Origin: Geodermatophilus aquaeductus
GTDB lineage: Bacteria > Actinomycetota > Actinomycetes > Mycobacteriales > Geodermatophilaceae
Length of the DNA: 64,000 bases
Direction of reading: 5' to 3'
Assembly: GCF_900182545.1 (NCBI RefSeq)
Contig: NZ_FXTJ01000008.1
Coordinates: 62,001 to 126,000 of the forward strand
This document shows, piece by piece, positions 50,202 to 58,372 of this stretch (positions within the stretch are counted from its first letter, which is position 1; each line of letters begins with the position of its first letter). The notes under the pieces are model-generated. The model did not search any database and was not told the origin of the DNA. It saw only the letters and a list, made by a program, of their open reading frames with translations. Position numbers and translations under genes: made by a program.

Positions 50202-52235
50202 ATGAACCGCTTCTCCACGGAACTGGCACGAGGCCCCGGCGCAGCGGTCACGCTGGACCCGGCGCGGGTCCTGCTGTCCTTCTCCGAACCGCAGGACCGC
50301 GGCCGGCTGCAGGAGGGCCTGCGGTCGCTGGACCTCGAGCTCGAACCCGACCGGGACGGCGGACCCGGGGCCGACGCCCCACCGGTGGAGGCGATCAACC
50401 ACTCCGACACGAGGTTCTGGGTGCGCAGCCTGCGCGGTGAGATCGACGACCGGCGGCTCGAGGACGTCACCGCGGCGCTCGGAGCGCGGCTGGAGTGGAT
50501 CGGCCCGGTGTACCGCGCGGCCGACGCCCCGGGGCGCGCCGGCCTGTACTGCCCGCTGCCGGACTCCCTGGTCCTGCGCGGCGGCGAGCGAGGTGCGGAC
50601 CTCCGGGGCGTCGAGGAACGCTTCCCGATCCGCCAGACCGACGCCGACCGGCGGTTCGCCGACTTGGTGGGGCCCGACGGCTACCGGCGGTACGTCGTCG
50701 ACGTGTCCGTGACCGACTCCCACCGGCTGCGGACCGTGCTCCTGACCGAGCTCGGGGACGAGGTCGACGAGGTGCTGCACGAGAACATGCCCATGGTGCT
50801 GCCCTACACCGGGCGCCTGTCGGAGCCGCTGTCCGGCGAGCAGTGGAACCTGGACCGGATCGCCGCGTCCGCGCCCGTGGACGGCGTCCTCAGCGGCTGG
50901 GACTACACGCTCGGCAGCAGTGACGTCGTCATCTGCGTCATCGACTGTGGCGTCGACCTGACCCATCCCGACCTGCGGGTGCTCCCCGGCCTGTCCAGCG
51001 GGTGGGGTGCGGGCGGCGGCGGGGTGGTCGTCGATCACTTCGACCCGGGCCACGGGACGATGTGTGCCGGCGTGGCGGCGGCCAGGGCGAAGAACTTCAC
51101 CGGCCTGGCCGGGGTCGCGGGAGCCTGTCCCATACTCCCGGTGGCCTTCCGGGACGCCACCGATTGGGAGCTCTACCGAGGTCTGTACTTCGCGGTGGAC
51201 GCGGGCGCCCGCGTGGTCAGCATGAGCTTCGTCAACTTCGGGACCTGGGACCACACCCTCGTCGGTCGCGCCATCCAGCACGCCTACGCGCACGACGTCG
51301 TCCTGTGCGCGGCGACCGGGAACACCGACGGAGAGGGTCTGGGCTATCCGGCCACCGACCCGCGGGTCATCGCGTGCGGCGGCTCGACCCACACCCCGCT
51401 GGGGGAGGACGAGGTCGAGGACCGCGCCACGCACGTGGACTGGGGAGGATCCACCTTCGGCCCTGGGATCTCCGTGGTCGCCCCGTCGGTCCACGTCCCG
51501 ACGACCGTCCCCCACGGAACGGGCACCGCACTCGGTGTGTACGGGACCGACTACGCACCCGCGTTCCGGGGGACCTCCGCGGCCACCCCGCACGTGGCCG
51601 GACTCGCCGCCCTCGTCCTCAGCCTCCGGCCGAACCTGTCCGCCCACGACGTCCGGGTCGTCATCGAGTCCACGGCGGACAAGATCGGAGCCACCGCGTT
51701 CCAGCCGAACCACCCGAACGGGACGTGGAACGCACAGGTCGGCTACGGGCGGATCAACGTCCTCCGGGCCCTGCAGGCGGCCCTGCGCCGGCGGGGGCCG
51801 ATCGACCTGGTCCGCGACCGCGTGCACCTGGTGGCACTGGCCAAGGCCCTGCGGACGCACGAGGAGGAGCTCGACAGGCTCGACGAGGCCGGCGAGAGCG
51901 CGGACTCCCCGCTGCGCCGGGCCCACGAGGTCCTGCTCCGGCTGGGCCGCGACCGCGGCGTCCTCGCGCTGGTCGGCGAGGCCATCGGCGATCCGGCTCT
52001 GGTGCAGAAGCTGCGGGACGACCAGGCGGGCGTCCTGCGGGACCACGAGGTCGTCCTCCCGCCCGGGGCGGTCGGCTCCGTGGTCGACCGGCCGGCCGGC
52101 GGGGACGGGACCGGAGCGCGGCAGGCGCTCGTGGTCGAGTTCGCGGTCGCCGGCCTCCGGTGCACCGCGGAGTGGGACCCGGAGCTGGGGTTCTCCGCCC
52201 GGCTCGAGCCGGGCCGGGCGGCCACCGGGAGCTGA
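50202..52235 (+). CDS. Subtilisin-like S8 peptidase without signal peptide
   Basis: 677-residue serine peptidase. The triad is intact: Asp248 (VIDCGVDLTHPDL), His284 (GHGTMCAGVAA) and Ser459 (FRGTSAATPHVAGLA); oxyanion Asn lies in CAATGNTDG. There is no signal peptide or N-terminal hydrophobic segment, so it probably acts in the cytoplasm. The first ~215 residues are not a normal inhibitor prodomain I recognise and contain acidic and Arg-rich helices; the last ~140 residues are helical (ALAKALRTHEEELDRLDEAGES) then a small beta domain. Subtilase effectors occur in some conflict systems, but no partner gene is seen. Confidence 0.88.
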   Translation: MNRFSTELARGPGAAVTLDPARVLLSFSEPQDRGRLQEGLRSLDLELEPDRDGGPGADAPPVEAINHSDTRFWVRSLRGEIDDRRLEDVTAALGARLEWIGPVYRAADAPGRAGLYCPLPDSLVLRGGERGADLRGVEERFPIRQTDADRRFADLVGPDGYRRYVVDVSVTDSHRLRTVLLTELGDEVDEVLHENMPMVLPYTGRLSEPLSGEQWNLDRIAASAPVDGVLSGWDYTLGSSDVVICVIDCGVDLTHPDLRVLPGLSSGWGAGGGGVVVDHFDPGHGTMCAGVAAARAKNFTGLAGVAGACPILPVAFRDATDWELYRGLYFAVDAGARVVSMSFVNFGTWDHTLVGRAIQHAYAHDVVLCAATGNTDGEGLGYPATDPRVIACGGSTHTPLGEDEVEDRATHVDWGGSTFGPGISVVAPSVHVPTTVPHGTGTALGVYGTDYAPAFRGTSAATPHVAGLAALVLSLRPNLSAHDVRVVIESTADKIGATAFQPNHPNGTWNAQVGYGRINVLRALQAALRRRGPIDLVRDRVHLVALAKALRTHEEELDRLDEAGESADSPLRRAHEVLLRLGRDRGVLALVGEAIGDPALVQKLRDDQAGVLRDHEVVLPPGAVGSVVDRPAGGDGTGARQALVVEFAVAGLRCTAEWDPELGFSARLEPGRAATGS

Positions 52236-52245
52236 CCGGCCGGAC

Positions 52246-52983
52246 CTAGCGCGGGACGGCGTTGCAGGCGGCGGCGGTCGCCTCGCGGACGGCGGTGGCC
52301 AGCGGGCGCAGCGCCTCGTCGCGCGCGGCGGCCTGGGAGTGGGTGACCGCGCCGCCGGGGGCGTCGGTGAGCGCGAGGTCGAGGACGCGCGCCAGCCGCT
52401 GGGCCCGGGCCAGCACCGACAGCGCCAGCGGGTCGGTGTCCGGCGGCATGCCGGGCGCGCGGGCAGCGCCGAGCCCGGCCAGCAGCGCCGGCACCTCGGG
52501 GTTCCAGCGGGCGAGGTCGAGGGCGGCCAGCGTGCGCGCGGCGTCGCCGACGGCGAGGTCCAGCGCGCCCGACACCCGGCGCAGCGAGTCCTCGACCGGC
52601 GGCGGCGCGGGCGGCAGGCCGGTGAGGTCCACCGCCGTCCACGCCGTCACCTCGGGGCCGAGGTCCTCGGGCACCAGCGCGACGGCGTCGCCCACCGCGG
52701 CCTGCCCCGCCTCCAGCGCCAGCGCGGCCAGGCCGGGCGCGCGCGGCAGCCCGCGGACGTCGCCCGGCACCGGCAGCACCAGCCGCAGCCGTCGCTCGCC
52801 CAGGCCGCGCAGCGCGGTCAGCGCCCAGCCGAGGGGGACGGCGTCGGAGGTGCCGGGCAGGCCGGTCACGCGGTGCGCGCGGTCGTCGGTCAGGGCGTCG
52901 AGCGCGGCGTCGTAGGAGGTGCGGCCGGACAGCCACGCGGAGGCCCAGACGGCGAACCGGCCGGCGGGGAGGTCGTGGAGCAC
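52246..52983 (-). CDS. Conserved hypothetical protein
   Basis: 245-residue Ala/Leu-rich protein, begins LHDLPAGRFAVWASAWLSGRTSYDAALDAL. Predicted mixed alpha/beta with a Pro-rich link (GLPPAPPPVED). No motif recognised. It is divergent from nfeD with 56 bp between and its 3' end abuts the subtilase gene (10 bp apart, convergent). Many actinobacteria have such a protein next to nfeD by impression only; not verified. Starts at a GTG. Confidence 0.7.
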   Translation of the reverse strand: MLHDLPAGRFAVWASAWLSGRTSYDAALDALTDDRAHRVTGLPGTSDAVPLGWALTALRGLGERRLRLVLPVPGDVRGLPRAPGLAALALEAGQAAVGDAVALVPEDLGPEVTAWTAVDLTGLPPAPPPVEDSLRRVSGALDLAVGDAARTLAALDLARWNPEVPALLAGLGAARAPGMPPDTDPLALSVLARAQRLARVLDLALTDAPGGAVTHSQAAARDEALRPLATAVREATAAACNAVPR

Positions 52984-53039
52984 CCAGCGAGGCTACGTCG
53001 GGCCCCCGCTGCGGCGTCGCGGTCTGGGAGACTGGGGGC

Positions 53040-53480
53040 ATGGCAGCGTGGGTGATCTGGCTCGTCGCCTCCGGGCTGTTCGTCGCCGGGGAGCTCGCCA
53101 GCCTCGACCTGGTGCTGCTCATGTTCGCCGGCGGGGCGCTGGGCGGGGCGGCCGTGGCGCTCCTGGGCGGCTCGTTCGCCTTCCAGGTGGTGGCCTTCAT
53201 CGCCGTCTCGGTGTTCCTGGTGGCCAGCGTCCGGCCCGCGGCGAAGGCGCACCTGGAGAACCGGACGCCGCGGCACGTCGACGGCGTGCAGGCGCTCATC
53301 GGCCGCACCGCCATGGTGACCCGCGAGGTCGGCCGGTCCGGTGGCCGCATCCGGGTGGGCGCCGACGAGTGGACCGCGCGCACCGACTACGGCGACAGCA
53401 GCTTCGCCGTCGGCACCCTCGTGCGCATCCTGCAGGTCGACGGCGCCACGGCCGTCGTCGGCGAGGCGCTGGAGCTCTGA
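53040..53480 (+). CDS. NfeD-like membrane protein
   Basis: 146-residue protein with N-terminal membrane helices (VIWLVASGLFVAGELASLDLVLLMFAGG and AFQVVAFIAVSVFLVASV) and a C-terminal OB-fold (ALIGRTAMVTREVGRSGGRIRVG). The small NfeD1b/YqeZ-partner form without the ClpP-like domain. It partners SPFH proteins in membrane microdomains. Next gene is an SPFH protein, 90 bp downstream. Confidence 0.92.
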   Translation: MAAWVIWLVASGLFVAGELASLDLVLLMFAGGALGGAAVALLGGSFAFQVVAFIAVSVFLVASVRPAAKAHLENRTPRHVDGVQALIGRTAMVTREVGRSGGRIRVGADEWTARTDYGDSSFAVGTLVRILQVDGATAVVGEALEL

Positions 53481-53570
53481 CCACCCCGGGGGCGTGACCC
53501 GGGGCGCCGTGTCGGGGGATGATCAGGCCGGGACCCCAGCCGAGGAGCCCCGACCGGAGGAGCTGTAGCC

Positions 53571-54737
53571 GTGACGCCTGCCCTGATCGCGCTGATCGTC
53601 GTCGCCCTGCTGGTGGTGGTCGTCGTCGCGCGGAGCGTGACGATCGTGCCGCAGGCCCAGGCCAAGGTGGTGGAACGGCTCGGTCGTTACAGCCGCACAC
53701 TCCCGCCGGGCCTGTCGCTGCTGCTGCCCTTCGTCGACCGGGTGCGCGCCACCGTCGACCTCCGCGAGCAGGTCATCTCGTTCCCGCCCCAGCCGGTGAT
53801 CACCGCCGACAACCTGCAGGTCGGCATCGACACCGTCGTCTACTTCCAGGTCACCGACCCCCGCCTGGCCGTGTACGGGATCGCGAACTACATCACCGGC
53901 ATGGAGCAGCTGACCACGACGACGCTGCGCAACGTCGTCGGCGGGCTCAACCTCGAGCAGTCGCTGACCGGGCGCGACGGCATCAACAGCCAGCTGCGCG
54001 AGGTCCTCGACGGCACCACCGGGCCGTGGGGCCTGCGGGTGGCGCGGGTGGAGATCAAGGCGATCGAGCCGCCGCCGTCGATCCGCGACTCGATGGAGAA
54101 GCAGCTGCGCGCCGACCGCGACAAGCGGGCCACCATCCTCACCGCCGAGGGTCAGCGGCAGGCCGCGATCACCTCGGCCGAGGGGCAGAAGGCCTCGGCG
54201 ATCCTCTCGGCGGAGGGCCGCAAGCAGGCGGCGATCCTCGAGGCGGAGGCCGAGCGGCAGAGCCGCATCCTGCGCGCCGAGGGTGAGCGCGCGGCGCTGT
54301 TCCTCCAGGCGCAGGGTCAGGCCAAGTCGATCGAGACGGTGTTCCAGGCGATCCACGACGGCCGGCCCGACCAGGGGCTGCTGGCCTACCAGTACCTGCA
54401 GACGCTGCCGAAGATCGCGCAGGGCGACGCCAACAAGATGTGGATCGTCCCCAGTGAGTTCAGCAAGGCCCTCGAGGGGCTCGGCCGGCTGGGCGGGGCC
54501 GACGGCGAGCGGTCCTTCCTCGACGTCCCGGCCCCGGCCGACGGCGCCGCGACGGCCGCCCCGATCGACACCAGCGGCTGGTTCGAGTCCCAGCTGCCCC
54601 CGGCGGCCGAGCAGCCCGAGGCGAAGATCGAGCTGCGCAGCATCACCGACGACGAGCCGGCGCTGCCGGTCGCCCCGCCGCTGTCGCAGGTGGCCGCCGA
54701 GCTGCAGCAGCAGAACGGCAACCCGCCCCAGCCCTGA
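53571..54737 (+). CDS. SPFH/band 7 (stomatin-like) membrane protein
   Basis: 388-residue scaffold protein. N-terminal membrane helix (LIALIVVALLVVVVVARS), then the SPFH domain (RYSRTLPPGLSLLLPFVDRV to GLRVARVEIKAIEPP), followed by a long Ala/Glu coiled coil (AEGQRQAAITSAEGQKASA) and a disordered Pro/Ala tail. It forms membrane-associated rings with NfeD and may regulate proteases or lipid domains. GTG start behind GGAGGAG. Convergent with the sigma-factor gene. Confidence 0.94.
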   Translation: MTPALIALIVVALLVVVVVARSVTIVPQAQAKVVERLGRYSRTLPPGLSLLLPFVDRVRATVDLREQVISFPPQPVITADNLQVGIDTVVYFQVTDPRLAVYGIANYITGMEQLTTTTLRNVVGGLNLEQSLTGRDGINSQLREVLDGTTGPWGLRVARVEIKAIEPPPSIRDSMEKQLRADRDKRATILTAEGQRQAAITSAEGQKASAILSAEGRKQAAILEAEAERQSRILRAEGERAALFLQAQGQAKSIETVFQAIHDGRPDQGLLAYQYLQTLPKIAQGDANKMWIVPSEFSKALEGLGRLGGADGERSFLDVPAPADGAATAAPIDTSGWFESQLPPAAEQPEAKIELRSITDDEPALPVAPPLSQVAAELQQQNGNPPQP

Positions 54738-54743
54738 TCCCGC

Positions 54744-55730
54744 TCAGTCCTTGAGCAGGCCCTCGCGGAGCTTGGCCAGCGTCTGGCTGAGCAGCCGCGA
54801 CACGTGCATCTGCGAGATGCCGATGTCGGCGGCGATCTGCGACTGGGTCATGTTGCCGAAGAACCGCAGGATGAGGATGCGGCGCTCGCGGGCCGGGATG
54901 GTGGCCAGCAGCGGCTGCAGCGACTCGCGGTACTCCACGCCCTCCAGCGCGGCGTCCTCCTCGCCGAGGGTGGCCGCCAGCGTCGGTGAGTCGTCCTCGC
55001 CGGAGAGCCGCTCGTCCAGGGAGCTGCTGCGGTAGGCGTTGGCCACCGCCAGTCCCTCGAGGACCTCCTCGCGCGGGATGCCCAGGTGCTCCGCCAGCTC
55101 CGACGGCGTCGGCGCCCGGCCGTTCTTCTGCGCCAGCTCGCCGACCGCGGAGTTCAGCGACAGGTGCAGTTCCTGCAGCCGCCGCGGCACCCGGACCGAC
55201 CAGCCCTGGTCGCGGAAGTGCCGCTTGATCTCCCCGGTGATCGTGGGGACGGCGAAGGAGAGGAACTCGACGCCGCGGGTGGGGTCGAACCGGTCGATCG
55301 CGGCGATCAGCCCGAGCGTGCCGACCTGCAGCAGGTCGTCGAAGGGCTCACCGCGGTTGCTGAACCGGCGGGCGAAGTGCCGGACGAGGGGCAGGTGCTC
55401 CTCGACGAGGATCTCGCGCAGCCGCTCGCGCCGCGGGTCGCCCTTCTCCAGCGTCGCCAGCTCGGCGAACAGCGGCGCGGTGCGCTCCGCGCGGCGCCGG
55501 TTGTCCGACACCGGCGGGGCGTCCGGGGTGGGAGCGGTCTCCTCGGCCGGGGTCTCCTCGGCGTCGGACGCCGCGTCCTCGGTCTCCTCGGACCCCGTGT
55601 CCTCGGCCTCCTCGGTCTCCGCGTCCGTGAGCACCGCGTCGTCGGCACCCGGGGGAGGAGTGGGGTCGGACGGATCGTCGTGCAGGGCGTCCTCCTCGAC
55701 GGCCCGGGAGCCGGCTGCCGCCGGTGTCAC
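54744..55730 (-). CDS. sigF: RNA polymerase sigma factor, SigF/SigB/WhiG-related
   Basis: 328-residue group 3 sigma factor. Regions: 1.2/2 (LREILVEEHLPLVRHFARRFSNRGEPFDDLLQVGTLGL), 2.4, 3 (HRDQGWSVRVPRRLQELHL) and 4 with the HTH (MTQSQIAADIGISQMHVSRLL). The first ~80 residues are an unusual acidic, Glu/Thr/Pro-rich extension; an internal start at GTG before SDNRRR would give a standard size. It sits directly after rsbW (GTGA overlap), the sigma-F partner-switching arrangement of stress and stationary-phase responses. Very probably controlled by RsbW, and by itself through a sigma-F promoter. Confidence 0.93.
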   Translation of the reverse strand: MTPAAAGSRAVEEDALHDDPSDPTPPPGADDAVLTDAETEEAEDTGSEETEDAASDAEETPAEETAPTPDAPPVSDNRRRAERTAPLFAELATLEKGDPRRERLREILVEEHLPLVRHFARRFSNRGEPFDDLLQVGTLGLIAAIDRFDPTRGVEFLSFAVPTITGEIKRHFRDQGWSVRVPRRLQELHLSLNSAVGELAQKNGRAPTPSELAEHLGIPREEVLEGLAVANAYRSSSLDERLSGEDDSPTLAATLGEEDAALEGVEYRESLQPLLATIPARERRILILRFFGNMTQSQIAADIGISQMHVSRLLSQTLAKLREGLLKD

Positions 55731-56224
55731 GGGGCCACCGAGAGGTCGCTGCCCGCGGAGCCGACGAGCTGCTCCGGCCGCTGGCCGGGCAGGTACTTGT
55801 CCATGGAGATGACGGCCACGGCGCTGTCGGTGCCGTCGCCGGCGGGGACGTCGCGCTGGGTGGCGGGCCGGCCGTCGACGTTGTCGGCGAGGGTCGCCAG
55901 CACCGCCCAGCCGAAGCCGTCGCGGGGGACCTCGGTGCCCGGGGCGGTGGGCACCCAGGCGTCGATGTGCAGCCCGGCCCGGGTGGTCTCGAAGACGACC
56001 GTCAGCGGCGCGTCGCCGAGGGCGATGGCCGAGAGCGTCGCGCAGGCCTCGTCCACGGCCAGGCGCAGGTCCTCGACCGAGTCGAGGTCGTAGTCCATGC
56101 GGATCGCCAGGTCACCGGCCATCGCCCGCACCGCGGGCAGCTGGGTCGGCGTGGTGGGCACGCGCAGTTCCAGTCGTTCGGCGCGCCGCCCGTCCTGGGC
56201 GAGGGCACCCCTCGTGTCCGCCAT
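55727..56224 (-). CDS. rsbW: Anti-sigma factor RsbW-like kinase
   Basis: 165-residue GHKL/HATPase protein that binds and inhibits the sigma factor and phosphorylates a STAS antagonist. RVPTTPTQLPAVRAMAGDLA is the N-terminal helix, DSVEDLRLAVDEACATL contains the N-box, and the G-box loops (GFGWAVLATLADNVDG) close the ATP site. The ATG at 56224 gives normal length; the ATG at 56239 (MRSGRR) is an alternative, with GAGGAG closer to it. The sigma-F consensus promoter at 56383-56409 faces it. Confidence 0.92.
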   Translation of the reverse strand: MADTRGALAQDGRRAERLELRVPTTPTQLPAVRAMAGDLAIRMDYDLDSVEDLRLAVDEACATLSAIALGDAPLTVVFETTRAGLHIDAWVPTAPGTEVPRDGFGWAVLATLADNVDGRPATQRDVPAGDGTDSAVAVISMDKYLPGQRPEQLVGSAGSDLSVAP

Positions 56225-56382
56225 CCGTCGTCCGCTCCTCATCCGTCCGGCCGCGGTGCGCACCCCTCGGGGTCCGGACCGCGGCGCCCGACGACCATCC
56301 TGCCCGCCGCCCGCCGTGCGCCGCGCGCGGGGGCGGCGGCGTGCGGGAGCGACGGCGGAGGGCCGTGCACCAGCCCCCTCCG

Positions 56383-56409
56383 ATACCCGTGCGGAGCCGC
56401 CGGTCAAAC
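56383..56409 (-). promoter_or_regulatory. Sigma-F/sigma-B-type promoter of rsbW-sigF
   Basis: Minus strand GTTT (56409-56406), 17-base spacer, GGGTAT (56388-56383): exact match to the actinobacterial SigF consensus GTTT-N15-18-GGGTAT. Leaves a ~150-base leader before rsbW and implies positive autoregulation. Confidence 0.7.
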
Positions 56410-56474
56410 ACCGCATCGGCGCAGGGTGACCCGCGGTTGCCGGGGTCGGGGCCCTGTGGTCTGTTGGTCCTCGG

Positions 56475-58331
56475 ATGAACGCCAGCCAGGGCAGCCTGCC
56501 GCCGGGGCCCCGTCCCGCCGAGGACGCGGGCCCTGCCGCATTGGTCGCCGCGCTGGAGGACGCGCCCTCGGCCCTGTGGTTCGTCGCCGGCCCGGACTCG
56601 CGCACCGTGTGGGCCAACGCCCGCGCCCGCGCGCTGGGGCCCACCCCGCACGACCTGCCCGTCGTCGGTGGCCGGCCCGTGGCCGACGTCGTCGCGCAGG
56701 TGCTGCGCACCGGCCGCCCGGAGGTGCTCTCCGGCGTCCTGGCCGGCGACGGCCCGTCGGTCACCGTGGCCGTGCGCCCGCTGGCCTCCGGCAGCGACCC
56801 GGGCGCGGTGCTGGTGCTGGAGAGCGGCGCGGACGAGTACGCCGCCCGGGGCGCCGCCGGCGATGCCGACGACGTCGTGGGGGAGGCGCAGCACTCGCTC
56901 CTGCCGCCGTCCCTCCCGCTGCTGCCCGACGTCCGGCTGTCGGGCAGCTACCACCCGGCCAGCTCCCGCCGCGCCGCCGGCGGCGACTGGTACGACGCGG
57001 TCCCGCTGGGCCACGGCCGGCTGGCGCTGGTCATCGGCGACGCCGTCGGCCACGGCGTGCCGGCTGCCGGCGCGATGAGCCGGCTGCGCGGGGCGATGCG
57101 CTCGAGCGCGCTGCGCGACCCCGCCCCGGCCGCGGTGATGGCCGCCCTCGACGACTTCGCCGTCCAGATGGAGGACGTGCAGGGCGCCTCGGTCTTCTAC
57201 GTCGTCCTCGACGCGGCCACCGGGAGCCTGACCTACGCGACGGCCGGCCACCCGCCGCCGCTGCTGGTGCACGCCGACGGTGCGACGGCCTACCTGCCGG
57301 TCACCGCCCGGCCTCCGCTCGGCACGGTGCACGGCGCGGCGACGCCGGTGGCCACCGCCCGGCTCGAGCCCGGCGCCACGCTCGTCCTGTACTCCGACGG
57401 CGCGGTCACCGCCTCCGGCCCGCCGCCGTCGGCGGGCCTGAGCCGGCTCACCGCCGTCGCCCGCGACACCCTCGCCGACCCCGACGCGCTCGACGGCGAC
57501 GCCGTGGCCGGCCTGGCCGCCTCGATCGCCGACCGCCTGCTCACCGCGGCCGGCCGCCCCGACGACGTCGCCGTCCTGGTCGCGCACCGCCGCGCGCGGT
57601 CGGTGGAGCCGCTGCGCCTGGACCTGCTCGCGGTGCCGGCGTCTCTGCCGGCCGTGCGCCGCCGCCTCGGCGCCTGGCTCACCGGGCTGGGGATGGGCGA
57701 GCAGGACCGGGTGGGCGTGATGGTCGCGGTGGGGGAGGCCTGCGCCAACGCCGCGGAGCACGCCTACCGCGACGCCGAGCCCGGGCCGATGCAGGTCACC
57801 GCCGCGGTCGACGTCGACGGCGTCCTGACCGTCACCGTGCGCGACGAGGGCACCTGGCGCCCGCCGGACCGCGACCCGGGCGACCGCGGCCGCGGGCTGC
57901 TGATCATGCGCCAGCTCGTCGACGGGATGGTCGTGCGCGGCGAGCACGGCACCACGGTCACGCTGCGCACCCGCTTGCGGCAGACGCCCGACGAGGAGCC
58001 CGAGCACCCGGTCGGCGGCGCGGGCGCGAGCGTCGTCGTCGACCGCGAGGGCGGCAGCCCGGTGGTGCGCGCCGGCGGGGACGTGGACATGGTCGCCGCC
58101 GAGCAGCTGCGCATCCGGCTGCTCGAGGCCAGCCACGGCGGCACCGTCCGGGTGGAGCTCGACCTCACCGCGGTCACGCTGTTCAGCAGCGCGGCGGTGC
58201 GGGTGGTGCTCGCCGTCGCCGCGATCGCCGAGGCCGAGGGCTGGCGGCTGGTGGTGCACGCGCCCGACGGCGGCGTCACCCGGCACATCCTCGAGGTGAG
58301 CGGCCTGCAGCGGCTGGTGGAGCTGCGCTGA
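56475..58331 (+). CDS. PAS-PP2C-HATPase-STAS regulator (RsbU/V/W fusion)
   Basis: 618-residue partner-switch protein. A PAS-like domain (about 22-130) precedes the SpoIIE/PP2C phosphatase (about 140-370; GGDWYDAVPLGHGRLALVIGDAVGHG, DDVAVLVAHR metal sites), then an RsbW-like HATPase (about 380-505; VGEACANAAEHAYRDA, RGRGLLIMRQLVDG) and an RsbV-like STAS domain (about 515-618; LDLTAVTLFSSAAVRVVL). So phosphatase, kinase and antagonist activities are on one chain. It likely senses a signal through the PAS and feeds the sigma-F circuit encoded divergently. A candidate promoter TTGCCG...TCTGTT lies at 56437-56465. Confidence 0.9.
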   Translation: MNASQGSLPPGPRPAEDAGPAALVAALEDAPSALWFVAGPDSRTVWANARARALGPTPHDLPVVGGRPVADVVAQVLRTGRPEVLSGVLAGDGPSVTVAVRPLASGSDPGAVLVLESGADEYAARGAAGDADDVVGEAQHSLLPPSLPLLPDVRLSGSYHPASSRRAAGGDWYDAVPLGHGRLALVIGDAVGHGVPAAGAMSRLRGAMRSSALRDPAPAAVMAALDDFAVQMEDVQGASVFYVVLDAATGSLTYATAGHPPPLLVHADGATAYLPVTARPPLGTVHGAATPVATARLEPGATLVLYSDGAVTASGPPPSAGLSRLTAVARDTLADPDALDGDAVAGLAASIADRLLTAAGRPDDVAVLVAHRRARSVEPLRLDLLAVPASLPAVRRRLGAWLTGLGMGEQDRVGVMVAVGEACANAAEHAYRDAEPGPMQVTAAVDVDGVLTVTVRDEGTWRPPDRDPGDRGRGLLIMRQLVDGMVVRGEHGTTVTLRTRLRQTPDEEPEHPVGGAGASVVVDREGGSPVVRAGGDVDMVAAEQLRIRLLEASHGGTVRVELDLTAVTLFSSAAVRVVLAVAAIAEAEGWRLVVHAPDGGVTRHILEVSGLQRLVELR

Positions 58332-58372
58332 CGGGTGGGGTACCGGCCCGATCCGTTTACCCGGCCCGCCCG

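Noticed and set aside
55724..58372. Long open frame from 55724 into the topoisomerase
   Set aside because: Before 58373 it is an antisense or out-of-frame shadow of rsbW and the PP2C gene; only the end is the topoisomerase.
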